A DNA stretch of 64,000 nucleotides from Pocillopora verrucosa (lineage: Eukaryota; Cnidaria; Anthozoa; Scleractinia; Pocilloporidae). Below are positions 44,401 to 57,000 of the stretch, in pieces; within the stretch, counting starts at the first letter, position 1; each line of letters opens with the position of its first letter. The DNA is taken from positions 24,272,725 to 24,336,724 of the forward strand of contig NC_089318.1 of assembly GCF_036669915.1 (NCBI RefSeq), written 5' to 3'. Position numbers and translations under genes: made by a program. The notes under the pieces are model-generated. The model made no database searches. It was not told where the DNA came from and was given only the letters and a program-made list of their open reading frames with translations.

Positions 44401-47400
44401 TAATGGTTCTCAATCATCTTTAAATGTGTGTGGAATCTTGACATCATCGTATAGTGAAGTGACTCCAAGTGAGAGTCTAACTGCAGTCTGTGAGCCTGAG
44501 GAAGGAACTCTAACAGCAGGTACTGCTGTTTCATGAGTATGCTCTATTGCAATAAGTTCAGCCATGGCTGCCGTTAGCCTTTTGTAACCCAGGTGGACTA
44601 TTATCGCAATCTGTACTTACTTAGGATAGTTAACTTTTTGGAGTCTTTGAGCCTGAAGGAGGAACTCCAATTCCAGCTCAGAAATATAAGGCCCCAATTC
44701 CTAGGACCTCATATTTCTGAGCTGGAATTGATGCCCCCAGTCAAGAAGGTAATTACTGCTGTTTAACGAGCATGTTTTATTGCAAGTAGTTCAGCCAAGG
44801 GCTGTGGATAGCCTTTCGTATATTCCAGTTGGAATATTCTCTCAATCTGTACTTTTTTAGGATAGTTAACTTTTGTAAAATTTGCCAGTGTTTTAACCCT
44901 TTAACTTAAATATCTGAATGTTAATTCTTCCCACTAGCTGCTACACATTTCCTTGTAAATTAGTTATGAGTATTTGGTTAGATCAAGGTAAAAAGTTCTA
45001 CCAGATAAGTTTGAGAATTCTCACTACCTGTTTGCTGCATAATGTGTGAATATTACAGGGAGAAGTAACATGTTAAATAGGGTTAAGCTGAAGAAAGAGT
45101 TATTTGCAATTATTATGCATTTGTAGACTCAGTATAAACCTTGCCGTGAGTGAACATTAGTTGATGTTCTATCATGGGGAGTAATCAAGGAATTTTCTGT
45201 GAATGTTTACTTATCTACCAAACATAATAATAAAGATTCAAATTGTCTTGACCATTTAACCTCTTCATAGTGCCTGTTCAGGAGAGCTCTGATCCCCCTG
45301 TTGATCAACCTCCCCAGTCCCCATCATCACCTCAGCCCAGAGGAAAGCATATTGTAAGTAAAAAGGTCAATGGAACTTGCATTTGGTATAAAAGAACCTT
45401 TGATTTATTTAATGTTCTTATATTCATTCATTAATTGATTTTATTTTCACCTTAATTTGCCAAACGATGATGTAAGAGTGTCCTTCAGCAAGTGGTGGTC
45501 ATTGATTTTCCTTAGGATAACCTAAATTATCAATGACTGCAACAACAGTCATCAAGGCTAATAAGAATGAATAATGTAGACAGTTAACCTGTTTAACAAT
45601 CAATTAAGACAGTGGTTAAGAAGTTCAATCAACATGGACTGATAATTGATTTATGATTGAATGATTTTGTTCTTGATTAGAAATCTCACCGGTTCAAATG
45701 GCCACGAAAGTCTTCAGCAGTAAGGGCAACAACAGAGGACATTGAGAAAGGTAAATTGTAATGTAACTATCTTTGTGGTGAAAAAATGATTTAAAAAGTG
45801 TTTTAACCCTTTAACTTAAATATCTGAATGTTAATTCTCCCCACTAGCTGCTACACATTTCCTTGTAAATTAGTTATGTGTATTTAGTTAGATCAAGGTA
45901 AAAAGTTCTACCAGATAAGTTTGAGAATTCTCACTACCTGTTTGCTGCATAATGTGTGAATATTACAGGGAGAAGTAACATGTTAAATAGGGTTAAGCTG
46001 AAGAAAGAGTTATTTGCAATTATTATGCATTTGTAGACTCAGTATAAACCTCGCCGTGAGTGAACATTAGTTGATGTTCTATCATGGGGAGTAATCAAGG
46101 AATTTTCTGTGAATGTTTACTTATCTACCAAACATAAAAATAAAGATTCAAATTGTCAACCATTTAACCTCTTCATAGTGCCTGTTCAGGAGAGCTCTGA
46201 TCCCCCTGTTGATCAACCTCCCCAGTCCCCATCATCACCTCAGCCCAGAGCAAAGCATATTGTAAGTAAAAAGGTCAATGGAACTTGCATTTGGTATAAA
46301 AGAACCTTTGATTTATTTAATGTTCTTATATTCATTCATTTATTGATTTTATTTTCACCTTCATTTGCCAAAGGATGATGTAAGAGTGTCCTTCGGCAAG
46401 TGGTGGTCATTGATTTTCCTTAGGATAACCTAAATTATCAATGGGTGCAACAACAGTCACCCGAGGCTAATGAGAATGAATAATGTAGACATTTAACTTG
46501 TTTAACAATCAATTAAGACTGTGGTTAAGAAGTTCAATTAACGTGGGCTGGTCATTGATTTATGATTGAATGAATTTGTTCTTGATTAGAAATCCCACCA
46601 GTTTAAATGGCCACAAAAGTCTTCAGCAGTAATGGCAACAACAGAGGACATTGAAAAAGGTAAATTGTAATGTAACTATCTTTGTGGTGCAAAAATGATT
46701 TAAAAGTGTTTTAACCCTTTAACTTAAATATCTGAATGTTAATTCTCTCCACTAGCTGCTACACATTTCCTTGTAAATTAGTTATGAGTATAAAACTAAA
46801 CATTCAAATTGTCAACCATTTGACCTCATCACAGAGCCTGTTCAGGAGAGCTCTGACCCCCCTGTTTATCAACCTCCCCAGTCCCCATCATCACCGGAGC
46901 CTTCTAAGAAGAATAATGTAAGTAGAAAGTTCAGTGGAACTTGCATTTGGTATAAAAGAACCTTTGATTTATTGAATGTTCATATATTCATTCATTTAAT
47001 TAATTTTATTTTCACCTTCGTTTGCCAAAGGATGACATAAGTCAGTGTCCTTTGGCAAGTGGTGGTCATTGATTTTCCTGAGGATAACCTAAATTATCAG
47101 TAGGCGCATTAACAGTCACCCAAGACTAATGAGAAGGAAAATGTATAATACAGAATAAATAATGTAGACAGTTAACCTGTTTAACGATCAATTAAGACAG
47201 TGGTTAAGAAGTTCAAACAACATGAGCTGATCATTGATTAATGATTGAATGATTTTATTCTTGAATAGAAATCCCGCAGGTTCAAATGGCGACGAAAGTC
47301 TTCAGCAGTAAGGGCAACAACAGAGGACATTGGGAAAGGTAACTTGTAATGTATCTTTATTTGTGGTGAAAAAGCTAAGGCAATAACATTCCATCATGCT

Positions 47401-49864
47401 CAGGGTTTTACTGACAGTAAGCTCCCATATCTGATGAGTATTTTCCTATGAATGATAGATAAAATACCTAAAGTTAAAAGGTTTTTTCTTATGTTAACCA
47501 TTCTGTATTGCATGAGATTTCAACTGCAAGGTCTGTGAAAAGAGTTGGGTTGAGATAATTAATGTATGATTAATTTAAGGATTTCTTCTGATTAATTAAC
47601 TACAGTTGAATTAAAAAGGAAATGTCACTATTAAATAAAAATTTTTCAAACCATGCAGACTCACAGGTTGGAGTACATCGCATTACTTTTGAAGAATCGC
47701 ATCCTTCATGTGAAGAGTATTTGGGTTTTTTCACAAAAAGCGGTGAGTGATTGAAATCACATTAGGCTGGAGTTTTTGGTTCATGTAGTTTAAGAAAATA
47801 AGTCTTCATAGTGGTATGATAATCTTTTCTGAAAGGAGTTTTAAATATTTCTTTATTCAGATCATTGTGATCAATCAGGCAACGATGTTTTCCTTTTGAA
47901 CACTGGGAAAGTACCAGTAGTATCAAAACTGTTCCAAAGGTCAGAATCAAAGAGGCTTGCTGACAATCTCTGCTCGTAAGTGAGAGTATTTCTTTAATTC
48001 TATGTTAATGACTAAACTATGTTCATTTCTATGTTATCCAAAAGAAAACTTTTTAAGGTGATAATTAGATACACACTGTGCTCAGGATATTTGGGATCCA
48101 GTTGAAAGTGCAGTGTAGGTACTCACATGATGGTTATATACAATTCAATCATTCCCTATCGTGCAAAATGCAGTGGAATTGAAGTAAATTTTTTGTTTCT
48201 TGCAATACAAGATTTTACATCTTGTATTACCAAACTGGGTTTAAATCATCGTTGTTTGATCCCTGAATTCAGAAATGTAGAAGAGTACATCAAGAAAAAT
48301 CTTGTCACTGACAAATTCACAGTTGTTATCCATGGAGAGGATGATCCATGGAGAGGATGATGGTGCAAAGCTTTGTTCACTATAACAATAATGTGGGTTA
48401 ATCATCTTTGTTTGATCTTTGAATTCAGAAATGTAGAAGAATTTGTCCGCAAAAATCTGGTGACAGACAAATTCACAGTCATTATTCATGGAGAGGACGA
48501 TGGCGCGAAATTGTGCTCCCTTTATTTGGCAAAGAAATTTTACAGACTATTAAAGACCAGGTAAGAGAAGTTTGTACTGATGGAGACATATACCTACTTC
48601 AAATATTAGCAACCAAATCAACAAAGTCAGAGGTCAGATGATAAATTTGGTGAATTATACTGGTACTGGTAAAAAGCATCTTATGATGCTGATAACTTTG
48701 CACATCAGTGGATGTTTTACAATTATTTTGCTTATAGAGTACAAGATATTGTTTTATCTGACAGATTTTAGTAATGATATAAATTAAACTGTAATGTTTC
48801 TTTTATTGCTTTTTTTTCTGCAGGTTCTTTGAAGGATTGAACTTTTGCATCATTTTAAAGGCAAAACTCTCCCTAAAAGCAGTCTTCAAGCTTGCCAAAC
48901 CATTCATCCCGTGTGTATAAGAAACAAATAGTTTATTTTATACCCGAAAAATATGATAGTGCTTGATTTTTTATATTCTTGTCAAATTAAAAGCCATTGA
49001 CATTAAAAAATGCAATCAGAAAAAAGGCAGAGACTGTTAGAAAGAGATTATCTGGTTTCCTTAACTGAGTTGATAATGTAAATTGGCCACTGTAAAGAAT
49101 TTCTAACGCTGTTTCCTTGTAGTCCTTCATAAGAGCAAAAGAAGGAGTCTATTAGAACTGAAAGATAAAGCATGACTGTGAACTGCCTATAGAAGGGTTA
49201 AATGAGATTGAACACGTTGTAATAAATTCATGTTATAAAAGTGAATGGCTGACAGGCTCAAATTTCCATAGAGTGTATGCTAAGATTTTATGAATGTGAA
49301 AAATATTTTTGGTATTAGACAGTGGAAGTTTGTGTTTTCAAGTAACAGCAAGATTAAAAGAAAATTTTCGTGAAAACATCTGCTAAAGATGGGAAGTTAT
49401 AAAGTTTTACCATAATGAATGTCATTTGCTGACAGTGTTCATCTTTTTTTAGGAACAATGTGAAGCAAAAGATTTCTATGGTAAATGATGTTGGTGAACT
49501 TGTTGTGTTTCATGGTAAGAACTTCACTGAAAGGTGTATGAAATATTTGCTAGAAAAGAATATAAATGCATTTTTTTAGCATTTTCAAATAATGGAATGA
49601 TGTAAGGATGAAGGTTAAACTTGATGTTGTGATGTACTGGATTGTATTAAATTCTGTGACATTTCATTAGTAGGTACAAATTATGACAGGTGTAATTGAA
49701 AGTCAAAGTGAAGAAGAAGTGAAAACAATTTTAGATTCAAAACTCCTTGGAAAGCTTATTGTTATATTAGCATTTAATGTGTTAAGTCATGAGTGTTTGT
49801 CAGTTGATTTCCTTTTTGTTTTGTTCTAGGTATACCAGAGACACTTCTCCAATATACATGCTAG
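41443..49864 (+). CDS. CRAL-TRIO/BCH-like domain protein with triplicated exon pair
   Basis: Hand-spliced from 14 exons: 41443-41475, 44252-44519, 45271-45353, 45681-45750, 46179-46261, 46590-46659, 46835-46917, 47269-47338, 47659-47742, 47861-47975, 48429-48560, 48824-48910, 49453-49514, 49830-49864; 1275 nt, 424 aa, frame preserved. Residues 1-100 are Ser-rich with a helical stretch (KLDLYVESIIEAAASSLQDV). Residues about 101-254 are three copies of a 51-aa unit: Pro/Ser-rich QESSDPPVDQPPQSPSSP, then basic KSHRFKWPRKSSAVRATTED. Residues about 282-424 resemble the Sec14-like CRAL-TRIO/BCH fold of ARHGAP1, BNIP2 and GDAP2 (DVFLLNTGKVPVV, KPFIP, GIPETLLQY). That fold binds small lipids or Rho-type GTPases. 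No GAP domain is present. Most likely a cytosolic adaptor; partner unknown. The first exon is inferred from an ATG plus a GTGAGT donor. Confidence 0.72.
41476..44251 (+). other. Intron 1 of the CRAL-TRIO gene
   Basis: 2.8 kb with no conserved coding exon. It contains a GAT/GATAAT microsatellite near 43507-43537 and short chance ORFs near 42423 and 43027. The first exon assignment depends on this long intron being real. Confidence 0.45.
44490..44880. repeat. Tandem duplication of exon 2 end with a palindrome inserted
   Basis: The sequence from gagcctgaggaaggaactct through taggatagttaactttt (44492-44640) recurs at 44649-44876. The second copy contains an extra segment with a 19-20 bp perfect inverted repeat: aattccagctcagaaatat at 44669-44687 and its complement at 44711-44729. 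Confidence 0.75.
44893..45086. mobile_element. MITE, family 3, first copy
   Basis: ttaaccctttaacttaaat ... gttaaatagggttaa. It lies directly before the first copy of the duplicated exon pair and is itself repeated at 45803-45996 and, truncated, at 46711-46796. Confidence 0.7.
45803..45996. mobile_element. MITE, family 3, second copy
   Basis: Nearly identical to 44893-45086 and in the same place relative to the following exon, hence copied with the exon unit. Confidence 0.7.
46711..46796. mobile_element. MITE, family 3, truncated third copy
   Basis: Only the left part remains; a deletion joins it to the sequence just before the third copy of the Pro-rich exon. Confidence 0.65.
48273..48362 (+). 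pseudogene. Decoy copy of CRAL-TRIO exon 11
   Basis: Has an intact acceptor (ttcag) and codes NVEEYIKKNLVTDKFTVVI, nearly the same as the functional exon at 48429-48560. A 16-base tandem duplication (atccatggagaggatg at 48328-48343 and 48344-48359) then shifts the frame into a TGA. The homologous continuation also lacks the downstream donor. Inclusion would truncate the protein in the middle of the CRAL-TRIO domain. Confidence 0.8.
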
Positions 49865-51075
49865 TTACTACAGATACCATGTTAGGGTTGGGGGGGAACG
49901 TTTCATATTGTCTTTTATTTGTTTATATTTTGTAAACAGAGATTCAAGTTCTGTCAGATTTTTCAATACTTCAGTATACCATGTCAGGGATGGGGGGGGG
50001 AATGTTTCTTATGGTCTTTTCATTTCATGTATCAAGATTATTCTAAAATATTCTGCATACCAATGTTGCATGCCGCCCATGGCAGATTAGTTGTCAAGCT
50101 GTTGCACAGTGATAACAAGATCATGTCAGTTTTACACAGTTTCTTCCAGCCTTGTCTCTGTTGTGATCAGTAGGAAGCACTGAAAGCAAGAGCACTGAAG
50201 ATACATTAATAGGGAATTTTTTAGGATATACAAATTGTAGAAACGTTTTTTAGGGTTTTGAAATTTAATAGTATCTTCAAGAGAATAAGTCATGACTAAG
50301 GTTTATTCTTTTTAACATGAAGAAGTGCATAATGTAACTTCCATCAAGATCAATTGTGTCTCCTAGTGTTACATCACAAAGTGGCTGCAAAGTACATTGC
50401 ATGCTTATTTCTTGCAGAGACCCTTGAGAATCTCTTTAAGAAGAGTAGCATAACAACAGCTCTCTCTTTCTGTAGTATTGATAATTTTATTTAGTACCAA
50501 ATGTGACAGCAACCAATGACTGTGCATCATGCAGACTGTTAAATAGCTAATCATCAGAAAATGGGCATGATTTTTTTATATATGAAAAAAAGAAGTGATT
50601 ATTGTAGAATATGCATTCAGCTAGAGTTTTCATAAGAACTTTCACAAGAAGTTGGACATATACTTTGTAAACGTAGCATAATCATGAAGGGTCCAATTAA
50701 AATGCAAGATAATTACTTCAAATTTCGCCAGACTTCTTTCAAAGATGTATATTCCCTGACCTTGAGGAAATTTTTATATCCCTGACTTTTCCCACAACTT
50801 GCAGCGACCATGGATAATGCTCCTGGTATAAAACACTTGGTGGAATTAGTTCCTAATGACCCCAAGTATTCCCCCGCGCTATCCCCTGTATGTAGCACGC
50901 AAGTTCACGTGAAACACCTTCTGAAGTCGCCGTCGAATAAGACCAGCGGTGTTTTCAATAAGCGCTTGGGAAATCCAAAATGGCGGACGAAGTAGAAGAA
51001 AATTTGCAAAATAAGACGTTTCGGTGTCATTAACCCCCGATATTCGTCGTGTTTTATTTACTTTGTGTCTACAAG
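49865..51075. other. Intergenic, CRAL-TRIO gene to NEMF
   Basis: Non-coding. Near 49870-49920 and 49977-50030 are two similar stretches (accatgt, a G run, then gtttc and tcttttattt), a local duplication of about 106 bp spacing. The NEMF promoter should lie in roughly 50900-51075; no TATA box identified. Confidence 0.55.
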
Positions 51076-54000
51076 ATGAAGACAAGATTTACCACCGTTG
51101 ATATTTGCGCGGTGATCACAGAGCTAAGAGGAAGGTGAGATTATTAGCGACGAAAATATTTCGTTGTCGAGTGCTTCCTCTTCTGTTGCGAGTTTTCAGT
51201 TGATGGCATTTTAAATTATCATCGCACTTGCCTTACTTAAAATTAATCTCTTTTTATGACAGCCTCCTTGGCATGAGGGTGGCCAATGTATATGACATCG
51301 ATAACAAGACCTATCTGATCAGACTTGGAAAGTAAGATTATCTATTTTTTGTCCGTCAGTGCTGCCTTAGATCCTTTAAGTTAAGTTTAATTGGACGCCA
51401 TTGTAACGTGAACTCGAGCTTCCTGAAAAAAAAAATTTTTCACGCGAGGCTGTAGTAACTACTCTGCCTAGTTGGCGGTTTTTTTTGGATAGCCTAAGCA
51501 AGCTCGGTCATGATAAAACGCAGACTGCAGACCGTGCAGACCCCTAGAAAGAAGCGTCATTAGATGACCTGTTCGTCTCGTCCTAGGAGATCGTTTCATT
51601 CTTTATATCAACCGAAAAACAAACAAATAGCTTTTGGCAACATAATTTCTTTTTAGGATCCCTGAAAATGATTTTGAAATGATGCTTTTGGATGATGTTT
51701 AATCAGTACTCCAGAGTGGAGGGGAACAGGGGGGCAGGAACCCAGGAGAACTGGGGGCAGAAGAGGGCAGGAAGCAGGAGCAGAAATAAAAAAGGCACTC
51801 GTTTGTTGTTTTTTACTGCTTATCATCCTTTACTGTGGATGTAGCGTGAATGGCTTGTGCGTTTGTTAGTGAGAGAAGGGTATAAGACCTAATTCTATCC
51901 CAGGCTTTCTTCACAAACAACATAATTTTGCTGCCCTGATTGGTGCTCTCAGTGTGCGCTTAATTCAGTTTGGCCAGAAACTTAAATCTTTGAAAATGAT
52001 TGGCTGATCTTAGGCTCATACTAGAAAAACTGCTAATATGTGGAATGGGCCCAAATTTGCTCTTTACTTTTCTACCCACCTTCTTAATATGTAAACAGTT
52101 CAAATTCCTGAATTGTTTTATTGGACACCATGGTAGAGCTAAGCGTATCTGGGAGGTTTTATAGTCATGGAAAAGCTCTTAAAGAAGACCAAAGAAGGAA
52201 GATAATACAGGGCATCATCAAGAAAAGGGGAGAGTTCTCCACAGGTTTCTTTGTAGGAAGTTTTTCAGTGAAAAAAATTTGGAAGGACACATTTGAAAAA
52301 TGATTTGAAAAGGTAATGCTTGTAGACATTCATGTAGCAGGGATATTGAGTAAAATAAAGATGTGACCATGGGTGAGGCCATGGTATGTAAATTTGGCTT
52401 TTTTCACAAATTAATGGTTATTTTAGCTATCAGTTTGCTGATTTTTGGTATTATTGACAATGTTTTAAGGACTGATGTTAAAGTCATGTTACTGGTAGAA
52501 TCTGGTAACAGAATAAATACAACAGAATTTGAGTGGCCCAAGAATATGATGCCATCTGGATTTTCAATGAAGGTAAGCCTATGTTACACAGATGTGTGAC
52601 TTTGCAACTTTTATTACCATCTTTGAGATGAGTTTTATATTTCATTCGGATTTTCATGTGATGTAATATATTGATTTTAATGTAATTTTTTTTCCTTAGA
52701 GGTACTATAGGGAGACCTGGGATTCTGGTCATTGATCCTGCTAGAATATTGTTTTACCTCCATTTACCAATTTGCTGAACTGTTGTAACACAGTTGTTGT
52801 TCATGTTTGTTTTTAATTCATGTTTGTATCCAATATGTTTACTTGGCCTGGTGATCTTGCACATACCCAGAGGCACCAATGGCCTAAAATATCTATGTAT
52901 GTGTAAAAGAAATTCATTCAAGGATTTTAACCTTATATTTATCAATTATAACTGGTTTTTTTCCCAGTGTCGTAAACATATTCGTTCCCGGAGGCTTGTG
53001 AACATCAGTCAATTGGGAATTGATCGGATTGTTGATTTACAGTTTGGCTCAGATGAGGCAGCTTATCATCTGATTGTGGAACTTTATGATCGGGTAAACC
53101 ATATCTTGTTTCATTGATGTCTGTTTTTTCCTTTTTGTTTTTTTTTTCTGATGTAGAATGATTCGAATTTTTTAATGCAAAATAAATTTTACAATGCATT
53201 TGATTTGTGTTCATTTCAGGGAAATATTTTTCTCACTGATTACGAATACACAATCCTGAGTCTTCTAAGAACAAGAACAGATGCTGATGATGTCAAATTT
53301 GCTGTGCGTGAAAAATACCCAGTAAATTCTGCCCGACAGAGGGAGCCATTAATGAACCAAGAGAGGTGTGCAACATACTATTTGTGTGTGGTTGGTGATG
53401 ATCTTTTCTTATTTGGAAGAAACTTTTTATTGCTTCTTTCTTTTTCTTTTTTTATACTCAATGATGTTTTTAAAAAAGAACATCTGTTGCACTACAATTT
53501 ATTGTTGTTTAAATTTTTCAGGGTATGTGAAATTTTATCAGAAAGCAAGGAAGGAGTAGAAGTAAAGAAGGTTTTAAATCCACATTTTGGTACGATTGTG
53601 TCATCAGTTAATTAGGAAAATTTGATTATAAATGCATACTCTTGCATTAAACCACTGTTGAGACTCTGGTAACTCTTGGAGAAATAGAAAGCAGCTTTGT
53701 AAGAGGAGTGTTAATTTATAGGAACTCAAATAACAAATAAAATAAATTTTCCCTCTCAAGATCTGAACACCACTTCCATGTGTGCTGTCTGCCAAACATA
53801 TCTTTAACTGATTGTTGATCTGAAAACTTGTTGTAAGACAAAACATCATCTCTTAGTTGATGATATTTCTTTCCTCTCATTACTTCTTTCTTGAAGATAC
53901 AACCATAGTACAGGGAGATATTTCTCACTGGTCACTCTTGGGTGTGAAAGGAACCAGATTATGAATGTGCCGTGATACATCTGTGATTTTGCTCTTTTTT

Positions 54001-57000
54001 CATTGATTTTAAGTCAAATTGGGATTAAAAGGGTTAACTTTGTGGCAAGAATAAGAAACAACATTAAACTCAATGGGTTCTCACAACTGGGGCTATAATT
54101 TCTTTCCCAATTAATCCTGGTGGATGGTATTTACCCCCTAAATTTTCAAGATCTGATTGTTAACTCTCCCTTCTAGCTGCTTGGCATTTCCTTTTGAATT
54201 AGCTATGAGAATTTGGTCTTAGATCAAGATAACAACCTCTACCTGATAAGTTTGAGTATTCTCAAAACCTATTTGTTTGATAATGTATTAATATTTTAGG
54301 GAGAAGTTACATGTGATCACCTCTGTTAGGGTGTCAGCACTGAAATTTAACTTCAAGAACTTACATGTACACACCGGACTGTAAACCTTACAAATTATTG
54401 AAGATGATAAGACACTTTCTTGAAAAGTTTGTCATTTGAATTAGCTTAAAGATGGCTGAAGCCAGATACAGGGCTCTGTTTTACATGTGTTTCATCAACA
54501 GCATTTTTCTTATTCCAACAGTGTATGGTGCTGCTCTGATAGAACATTGCCTTATGGAAGTAGGGTTCCCTGAAAATGTCAAGATTGGAAAAGGATTTAA
54601 TGTAGCAGAAGGTTGGTTAATTAATTAGTACTAATAGTTAAATCATTTGCTAAAATTCAAATAAATGTTTCTAAATTTATTTAACAATCATTGCCATCTC
54701 TTTCTGTTTGTTAGATCTTCCTGAAGTTATGGAGGCATTAAGGAAAGCTGAAAGTTTTTTGGAAATGACACTCACAGAGAAATGCAATGTAAGTATGCTT
54801 TCCTTAAATAATTTTTTCTGGGGCTAGTAAATATTTGAAGCTTCAAAAGAGAGGGGTTTGTGAAAGATTGGAGGAAGGGGCCTTGGAGAAAACACCAAAT
54901 TTGAATGTGTCATTTTGCTTTTAAAATTTAACTCAGCTTTTCTGGATACTGTAAACAGCCAGCATTTCTTTGGTTGAAAAACAAACAGATTCCTTGTTGG
55001 ATAGTATTATTCTGACAAAGTTGTTTCCTTGGTGTCCTAGGGAATTATTGTTCAAAAAAAGGAACAGAAACCTTTAAACAATAAGAGCAATGGCACAGAT
55101 CAGGATGAACTGCTAACGTAAGTTGGTTAAGAATTGAATTTAGTTGGTACTGCTAGTTAACATGTTTTCACTTTATTCTTTACTCTGCCCTATCCAAGAG
55201 GAAGATTTGATTTCAAAGGAGAGGTTTAAAAATGTATTGAAGTGAGCATCAGACTCTGCAAAAGTAGGTGACTGTAAAAAATTCATCAAGGGCAAAAAGG
55301 TAATTATTTTGACCAAGGTTACCAGTGATATGTTATCAAGTAGCCGATGGGACTCTAGTGGTTGCCCGCCGGTTTGTTTTGAAACCACTGTGGAATTCAT
55401 AGATTGATTCAAGACACTCGTCCTCTTTCAACAACATTTATTGTATTTCAAACTGATTTCAGGTTGGGATTAATTCATTGTAGTGCAATTTGTGTTTTCC
55501 TCTGTCTAAGGACTATGATAATGTACTGTATCTGGAGCAAAAGGAAAAAACAATCAAACTAGGTTGACGCAGTTTTACCTGATGTTCAACTCTAATGCTT
55601 GTGATATAAAGCATATAAATTTATAGTTTTATTCAAAACAAATCACTGAAGCTAACATTTAAATGAGGGAAATAAATGTGTACATTCTCTGACATGCTTG
55701 TCATTTTTCTACCTTTGAAGATATCAAGAATTTTACCCATTCTTACTGAATCAACACAAGAAAAGTCCATATCTGGAGTTTCCATCATTTGACAAGGTAA
55801 TCAGCAACAATGTTGCTTTAACCCATTAACACTTGTATAAAACACATCATACCACTTTTACTGCCTCATTTTTTTCTTTTTAAACATGCTGATTTGAAGT
55901 CTTTCAAATGCACACCCATTTACTATTTCTTAGCATACCTCCAAGTGAAATTGAAGAGTGTCTTAACCCTTTCACTTCCACAAGTGACCAAAATAGAATT
56001 TCTCCTTACAATATCAATACAATATCAACCATGCAGGTGATGAGAATAGAGAAGAATATCAATTATGGGATTATTGGTTGATCCAATACCAAATTCTCTG
56101 AACTAACATCATAAGAATTGTCTTGCAGATAGTAAGGAGAATTACCAATTAGATCTTGGGAGTGAAAGAGTTAAGAGCATATTGAGATGTGTTTGTGTGG
56201 ATAACTCAACCATTTAATTTAACTTTGCTAAAAAAAAATTAGTACATCTAGAAACTTACCAGCGAGTCAAAAGCATGCTTACTCATGGGCTATAAACGTG
56301 TTTTTGTTGATAACTCAACCGTTTTGTTTAACTTGATTAGTTAGTATATCTAGAAGCTCCCAGACAGTAAAAAATGAGCTTACTCTTGGGTGTAAATGCG
56401 TGTGTGGTTTAACACATTATTTTATAACGTGCATAGTGATTCATTATTATTTTTAGGCATTTTTTCTTCCTTTTATTATTAATCTGTATCAGACAAAGAG
56501 CTTTTTGCGTATAGATACTATCACGATAAACAATAATGATAATGATATTAATTGTAAAAATAATGATACTATAAATAATTCTACCACGACTACTATTAAC
56601 AATACTTATTATTATTAGTTATCATCATATTTATTTTAAATGTTGAACAAGTTTATATTAATAGCATCTCTTGAGAAACCATTTCAGTGATGAGTTATTT
56701 TTATTGCATTTTTACATAACCATCTAATTATGAAATTATAACCCAAAAATAATTATAATCTTGAATCTTTAGGCAGTGGATGAGTTCTTCTCAAAAATTG
56801 AAAGCCAGAAAATTGACATGAAGGCTCTGTCTCAGGAAAAGACGGCACTGAAGAAGTTAGAAAATATCCGAAAAGATCACCAAAGAAGAATTGACTCGCT
56901 GCAAAAGTCTCAGGTAAAGCGGTGTATTTACTTTAAAAGCAATTTACGATTGAGCTTTGACACCCACAACAAGCAGTTACGATGGCCAATCAGAATAATG

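Larger units (their letters stand above)
44893..47365 (+). repeat. Three tandem MITE-exon-exon units
   Basis: Units start at 44893, 45803 and 46711, giving periods of 910 and 908 bp; the third unit is about 655 bp long because of an internal deletion. Each contains a MITE, an 83-nt exon and a 70-nt exon. Units 1 and 2 differ at only a few positions even in introns, so the amplification is recent. Exon pair length (153 nt) keeps the reading frame. Confidence 0.88.
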
